In this document: positions 4,812 to 8,422 of the stretch, piece after piece
How the letters are laid out: each line of letters opens with the position of its first letter
How positions within the stretch are numbered: position 1 is the first letter of the stretch
Assembly (NCBI GenBank): GCA_947258465.1
Contig: CAMYIQ010000025.1
Span: 1 to 8,422, forward strand
DNA: 8,422 nt
Direction of reading: 5' to 3'
DNA from: an uncultured Erythrobacter sp.
GTDB lineage: Bacteria > Pseudomonadota > Alphaproteobacteria > Sphingomonadales > Sphingomonadaceae
Made by a program: the position numbers and the translations under genes
Notes under the pieces: generated by a model
Database searches by the model: none
Told to the model about the DNA's origin: nothing
The model's input: only the letters and a program-made list of their open reading frames with translations

Positions 4812-6677
4812 TTAGCGCGTGGCGACGTAGCGTCCCGGCGCATCTTCGATCACTTTGTCGCCTCTGCCGCCTGGCTTGCGTTTGCCCTTGGCGGGCACGG
4901 TTTCGCCGTCCTGCTCGCGCAGCCAGTCGGCCCAGTCGGGCCACCAGCTTCCCGGATGCTCTTCCGCCCCCTCGCGGAACTCGCTGAGGCTGCGGGGCGC
5001 GCCGTCATTGGTCCAGTATTGGTATTTGCCTGCCGCGGGCGGATTGACCACGCCGGCGATATGTCCCGATCCGGCGAGGACGAATTTGAGCGGCCCCTTG
5101 AAGTGCTCGGTGATCTTCCAGACGCTTTCGGCAGGAGCGATGTGATCTTCCTTGCCCGCCTGCACATAGGCCGGCGTGGCAACGATGCCGAGATCGATCG
5201 GTGTGTTGTCGACGCTCAACGCATTCGGCTCGACCAACCGGTTGTCGCGGTAGAGATCGCGCAGATATTGCTGGTGCCACTTGGCGGGCAGATTGGTGAC
5301 GTCGCCGTTCCAGTGGAGCAGGTCGAAGGCCGGATAATCCTCGCCCAGCAGGTAGTTGTTGACGACATAGTTCCAGATCAGGTCGGTGCCGCGCAGCAGA
5401 TTGAAGGTGGCGGCCATGTAGCGGCCATCGAGATAGCCGTCGGCGCTCATCGCCTTGACCATGCCGAGCTGCTGGTCGTCGACGAAGTTGAGCAATTCGC
5501 CTGCTTTCTCGAAATCGACCTGCGCGGTGAAGAAGGTGGCGCTTTTCACCTTGTCCTGTTCGCCGCGGCGGTGGAGCAGGGCGAGCGTGGCGGCCAGCGT
5601 GGTCCCGGCGACGCAATAGCCGATCGTGTGGACGCTCGGCACGCCGAGCCGCTCGCGGATGGTGTCGATCGCGTCGATCTGCGCGCGGACGTAATCGTCC
5701 CAGATCACGTCCTTCATGCTGGCATCGGCCGATTTCCAACTGACCATGAGCACGGTCACGCCCTGTTCCACCGCCCAGCGCACGAAGCTCTTCTTGGCGT
5801 TGAGGTCGAGAATGTAGAAGCGGTTGATCCATGGCGGGAAGATCACCAGCGGCACTTCCAGCACCTCATCGGTGGTCGGCGAATACTGGATGAGCTGGTA
5901 GAGCGGCGTTTCGTGGACCACCTTGCCCGGCGTTACCGCGATATTCTCGCCCAGGGTGAAGGCGCTGGCGTCGGTGTGCGAAAGCTGGCCCCGGCGCAGG
6001 TCCGCCAGCAGATGCTCCATGCCTTTCACCAGATTGTCGCCGCGCGTCTCGAGCGTGCGCTCCATCACTACCGGGTTGAGCAGCGGGAAGTTGGACGGGC
6101 TCGCCGCTTCGGTCACTGCGCGGGTGGTGAAGCGCAATTGCTCGCGCTTGTCGTCGGACAGCCCTTCCATCCGGTCGACCATTTCGGCGACGCGTTCGGC
6201 GAGGAACAGGTAGGTCTGGTGGATCAGCGCATAGGCCGGGTGCGCGCGCCAGCGCGGATCGGCGAAACGGCGGTCCTTGCGCGGCAGGTCGGGCTCTCCT
6301 TCGGCCACCGGCTGCCCATCCGCGCCCAGGCCGTATTGCCCCAGCACCTGCTGCCACAGCGCCATGCCTTCCTGCATCAACGCCTGCTGCTGCGCCGGGT
6401 CGGCGATCGGCATCTGGCGGTACCAGTCTTCCGCCATGCGCATCCAGCGCGACGGATCGAAATAGGGCGCCAGCGCCTGCGGGTTGGCAAGCTGTTCGGC
6501 CTGATATTCCATCCACATGGATTGCAGCTTGGTCCCGACCTCGGCCCAGTGCTGCATATCCTCGGGCTTGAGCGGCGCATTCGCGCTTGCCTCGTTCATC
6601 GGCGCGAACAGGGCGCGAGCGAATTTCGCCGGGGCTTCGAACATGTTGGTGAAGGGATCGGGGCCGTCTTCGGTCAT
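4812..6677 (-). CDS. phaC: class I polyhydroxyalkanoate synthase PhaC
   Basis: PhaC polymerises (R)-3-hydroxyacyl-CoA into polyhydroxyalkanoate on the granule surface, releasing CoA. From the 6677 ATG, which has CAGGAG 5 nt upstream (6688-6683), the protein has 621 residues. The in-frame ATG at 6719 would add 14 residues without such a site. Residues to about 270 are the PhaC N-terminal domain, with the alpha/beta-hydrolase core after it (PPWINRFYILDL at about 281-292). The catalytic triad is visible: C355 in GYCVAG, D511 in GKEDHIAP and H539 in GSGHIAGVVNPP. The C-D and D-H spacings (156 and 28) match class I enzymes (161 and 28 in Cupriavidus necator). W456 in LHWNGDVTNLP is also conserved. 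The final glycine of the G-x-C-x-G lipase-like box is alanine here. Length and absence of an adjacent phaE support class I. It diverges from the aminotransferase gene and is followed by phasin on the same strand. A basic Gly/Lys-rich stretch (about 597-607) lies near the C-terminus. Confidence 0.95.
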   Translation of the reverse strand: MTEDGPDPFTNMFEAPAKFARALFAPMNEASANAPLKPEDMQHWAEVGTKLQSMWMEYQAEQLANPQALAPYFDPSRWMRMAEDWYRQMPIADPAQQQALMQEGMALWQQVLGQYGLGADGQPVAEGEPDLPRKDRRFADPRWRAHPAYALIHQTYLFLAERVAEMVDRMEGLSDDKREQLRFTTRAVTEAASPSNFPLLNPVVMERTLETRGDNLVKGMEHLLADLRRGQLSHTDASAFTLGENIAVTPGKVVHETPLYQLIQYSPTTDEVLEVPLVIFPPWINRFYILDLNAKKSFVRWAVEQGVTVLMVSWKSADASMKDVIWDDYVRAQIDAIDTIRERLGVPSVHTIGYCVAGTTLAATLALLHRRGEQDKVKSATFFTAQVDFEKAGELLNFVDDQQLGMVKAMSADGYLDGRYMAATFNLLRGTDLIWNYVVNNYLLGEDYPAFDLLHWNGDVTNLPAKWHQQYLRDLYRDNRLVEPNALSVDNTPIDLGIVATPAYVQAGKEDHIAPAESVWKITEHFKGPLKFVLAGSGHIAGVVNPPAAGKYQYWTNDGAPRSLSEFREGAEEHPGSWWPDWADWLREQDGETVPAKGKRKPGGRGDKVIEDAPGRYVATR

Positions 6678-6740
6678 TCTCGCTCCTGCCGGGTGCCAAG
6701 CGTCTATTGGGCGGGCCATAGGATATTCCGCGCCTTCATA

Positions 6741-6770
6741 TGTCTAGGCCGATTGCACCTGCACTGTGAA
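6741..6770 (-). promoter_or_regulatory. predicted phaC promoter with spacer operator GCAGGTGCAAT
   Basis: Minus strand: TTCACA (6770-6765, 5 of 6) and a weak -10, TAGACA (6746-6741), 18 bases downstream. The spacer contains GTGCAGGTGCAAT; its 11-mer GCAGGTGCAAT (6762-6752) is identical to that in the phasin promoter (4751-4741) and begins 2 nt after the -35 in both. The site resembles the phasin start-point operator with one extra G between TGCA halves. It also lies 50-60 bases upstream of the divergent aminotransferase ATG, so a bound protein could affect both directions. Confidence 0.45.
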
Positions 6771-6812
6771 TAGGTAATCAGTGTGACTCACCCAACGCGC
6801 CACGAGGCCTGA

Positions 6813-8000
6813 ATGTCCGACGAATTTTACCGTATCAAACGCATGCCCCCCTACGTTATCGCCGAAGTTAACGCGATGCGGCATGCCGCACGGCAGGCTG
6901 GACGCGACATTATCGACCTTGGCATGGGCAATCCGGACCAGCCGCCACCCCAGCATGTAATCGACAAATTGTGCGAAGTTGCGGCCAAGCCGAGCGCGCA
7001 TGGCTATTCGCAGTCGAAGGGCATCCCCGGCCTCAGGCGCGCGCAGGCAAATTATTATCAGCGCCGTTTCGGGGTCGAGCTGAACCCGGAAACCGAAGTG
7101 GTCGTCACCATGGGTTCGAAAGAAGGACTGTCGTCCATGGCCACCGCGATCAGCGCGCCGGGCGACGTCATCCTCGCGCCCAGTCCGGCCTATCCGATCC
7201 ATACTTATGGCTTCATCATCGCCGGCGCCACGATTCGCAGCGTGCCGACAACGCCCGACGAATAATACTGGAAGGCGCTCGACAATGCGATGGCCGATAC
7301 TGTGCCGCGCCCCACGGTGCAGGTGGTGAACAATCCCAGCAACCCCACGGCAGAGACAGTCGATCTGGAATTTTACGAGCGGCTGGTCGAGTGGGCGAAG
7401 GAGAACCGGGTCTGGGTGCTCTCCGACCTCGCCTATTCCGAGCTTTATTACGACGGCAAGCCCACGCGCTCGATTCTCGAAGTGCCCGGCGCGAAGGATG
7501 TGGCGGTCGAATTCACCTCTATGTCGAAAACCTATTCCATGGCCGGCTGGCGGATGGGTTTCTGCGTCGGCAACACGCAGCTGGTCGCCGCGCTGACGCG
7601 GGTTAAAAGCTATCTCGATTACGGCGCTTTCACGCCGATCCAGGCCGCTGCCTGTGCCGCGCTGAACGGGCCGCAGGACGTGGTCGAACAGAACCGCTTG
7701 CGTTACCAGCAACGGCGCGACGTGATGGTCGAGAGCTTCGCACGCGCGGGCTGGGAAATTCCCTCGCCGCCTGCCAGCATGTTCACCTGGGCGAAGCTTC
7801 CGCCCGGTTTCGAAGATATGGGCAGCCTCGAATTTTCCAAGCAATTGCTCCAGCATGCGGAGGTGGCCGTTGCGGCCGGGGTCGGCTTCGGCGAAGAAGG
7901 CGAAGGCTATGTCCGCATCGCCATGGTGGAGAACGAGCAGCGCATCCGCCAGGCCGCACGCAATATAAAGCGTTTCCTCGCCGAACACGCGCGCAAATAA
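6813..8000 (+). pseudogene. alaC: AlaC-like class I/II aminotransferase, interrupted by an in-frame TAA
   Basis: The 395-codon frame encodes a PLP-dependent fold-type I aminotransferase closest by eye to AlaC (glutamate-pyruvate transaminase; alanine + 2-oxoglutarate to pyruvate + glutamate). ATG at 6813 has GAGG (6804-6807) 5 nt upstream. Visible: DLGMGNPD (36-43), HGYSQSKGIPGLR (63-75), GSKEG phosphate loop (101-105), NPSNPT with N177, D205 and Y208 in SDLAYSELYY, the PLP lysine K239 in SMSKTYSMAGWR, and the substrate-carboxylate arginine R368 in GYVRIAMV. Codon 151 (7263-7265) is TAA between PDE and YWKAL. The frame continues uninterrupted on both sides, so one base change explains it. The 150-residue product would lack the PLP lysine. 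Reinitiation at ATG 7290 (236 residues) has only a distant GGAAGG (7270-7275) and would lack the N-terminal half. No other damage is seen, so the lesion is recent or a sequence error. LL-diaminopimelate or aspartate aminotransferase are less likely alternatives. Confidence 0.85.
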
Positions 8001-8005
8001 CGCCT

Positions 8006-8048
8006 AAAAAACATCCGGAACGGTAGTAGTTCTACGCTACCCCCGTTC
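8006..8048 (-). terminator. hairpin with T-run on the minus strand, facing into the aminotransferase gene
   Basis: GGAAC (8017-8021) pairs with GTTCC (8044-8048) and GGTAG (8022-8026) with CTACC (8037-8041), with a 2-nt bulge and a 10-nt loop. On the minus strand this stem is followed after 5 nt by six T (A-run 8006-8011). In the plus direction there is no T-run. It would therefore terminate antisense transcription entering the aminotransferase gene from the right, or serve as a weak hairpin terminator in the sense direction. Confidence 0.45.
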
Positions 8049-8102
8049 CCAAATACATGCGTTGTCTTCACTCTCGGATTTATCCGGAGGATGAGGCGAT
8101 AC

Positions 8103-8422
8103 ATGACTTTTCCGAAACTCCAGTGGCTTTCTCGCGGTCCTTCGGTCCCGGCACGCTGGGACTTGCGGCTTGTGAACTGGTCGATGGACCATGCAACCCA
8201 CCGCGCGCGGGATTGTATGCGCCGACTCGGCGTTCTCGACTGGCGCCCGGACAGCAGGCTGCCGCATTGGCGCGATTTGGCAGGTCCGGCATGTATCGTG
8301 GCGATCGGCGTCGACGATCCGGCGGAGCGCGCCGGGCTGCTTGCCCGGGGTTTCGGCGACGCGCTGGGCAGCCGCATCGCCTTTGTCGAACTGGGCACGC
8401 GGCTGCTGCGGCTGAAGGGCGC
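8103..8422 (+). CDS. 5' part of an unidentified gene, possibly a winged-helix regulator with a degenerate receiver-like N-terminus
   Basis: An open frame begins at ATG 8103, with GAGG (8093-8096) 6 nt upstream, and runs without a stop to the window edge: 106 full codons, 3' end missing. An in-frame ATG at 8091 directly abuts GGAGG (8086-8090) and is a poorer start. The visible part starts with MTFPKLQWLSRGPSVPARW and is rich in Arg and Trp. It has a segment GPACIVAIGVDDPAERAGLLARGFGDAL (about 62-89) reminiscent of the beta/alpha pattern of a response-regulator receiver domain but with no recognisable phospho-acceptor Asp cluster. Sphingomonads have proteins with this type of N-terminus followed by an OmpR-like winged helix; I recall the pattern but cannot confirm it because the C-terminal part is outside. 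No signal peptide or membrane segment is seen. The frame is credible; the function is a guess. Confidence 0.65.
   Translation, partial: MTFPKLQWLSRGPSVPARWDLRLVNWSMDHATHRARDCMRRLGVLDWRPDSRLPHWRDLAGPACIVAIGVDDPAERAGLLARGFGDALGSRIAFVELGTRLLRLKG

Noticed and set aside
2224..4815. 863-codon plus-strand open frame opposite lptF, clpS and phasin
   Set aside because: It is entirely antisense to three well-recognised genes and their intergenic terminator and promoter. Its composition (His/Gly/Arg/Gln rich) is typical of a GC-bias shadow frame, and it has no recognisable domain.
4956..6773. 605-codon plus-strand open frame opposite phaC
   Set aside because: Complete antisense overlap with a phaC carrying an intact catalytic triad; no domain, and His/Arg/Val-rich shadow composition.
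6813..7265. Two separate genes in place of one interrupted aminotransferase
   Set aside because: Both pieces are in the same frame, are separated only by the stop and eight codons that also fit the protein, and neither half contains a complete active site.
6744..7988. 414-codon minus-strand open frame opposite the aminotransferase
   Set aside because: Antisense to a frame with clear PLP-enzyme motifs. It gains length only from third-position GC bias. It would also place its start inside the motif-rich C-terminal end of the aminotransferase with no convincing ribosome site.
1..8422. Mobile element, defence island or novel multi-gene system
   Set aside because: No transposase, integrase, terminal repeats, tRNA or abrupt composition change is seen. 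Nearly all genes are ordinary chromosomal housekeeping or PHA-storage genes.

Overview
The window looks like chromosomal DNA of an alphaproteobacterium, most likely Sphingomonadales (Sphingomonas/Erythrobacter-like). The reasons are high GC with G/C-rich third codon positions, the style of the LptF, ClpS, PhaC and phasin proteins, and the gene neighbourhood. This placement rests on remembered protein families, not on a search. I see no rRNA, tRNA, CRISPR array, insertion sequence or phage gene.

Layout. From 6677 down to 44 all genes read on the minus strand: phaC (class I polyhydroxyalkanoate synthase), a phasin with a histone-H1-like N-terminal half, clpS (N-end-rule adaptor), lptF and lptG (LPS export permeases), a GNAT acetyltransferase whose GTG start overlaps the lptG stop, and a small acidic lipoprotein. 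From 6813 the plus strand carries an AlaC-like aminotransferase, diverging from phaC, and then the first 320 bases of a gene that runs off the right edge. The aminotransferase frame has a single in-frame TAA at 7263-7265 before its PLP lysine; the rest of the frame is intact, so it reads as a very recent pseudogene or a base-call error.

How the parts work together. PhaC polymerises hydroxyacyl-CoA and the phasin coats the resulting granule. Both genes have TGCA-centred operator-like sites. An identical 11-mer (GCAGGTGCAAT, minus strand) lies exactly 2 nt downstream of the predicted -35 in both promoters. The phasin promoter has two further near-palindromes, one over the start point and one just upstream of the -35. 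This fits co-regulation by a PHA-sensing repressor such as PhaR, which is not encoded here. The phasin transcript ends at a strong intrinsic terminator, preceded by a second hairpin with a CU-rich loop. The next unit is clpS, whose predicted promoter would give a nearly leaderless mRNA. lptF, lptG and the acetyltransferase are tightly packed and probably cotranscribed. Long plus-strand open frames opposite lptF to phasin and opposite phaC are GC-bias shadows and are not annotated.

Most interesting points: the shared PHA operator architecture, the interrupted aminotransferase, the possible two-isoform phasin (internal start with its own ribosome site), and the phasin 3'UTR hairpin pair that could be a small RNA.
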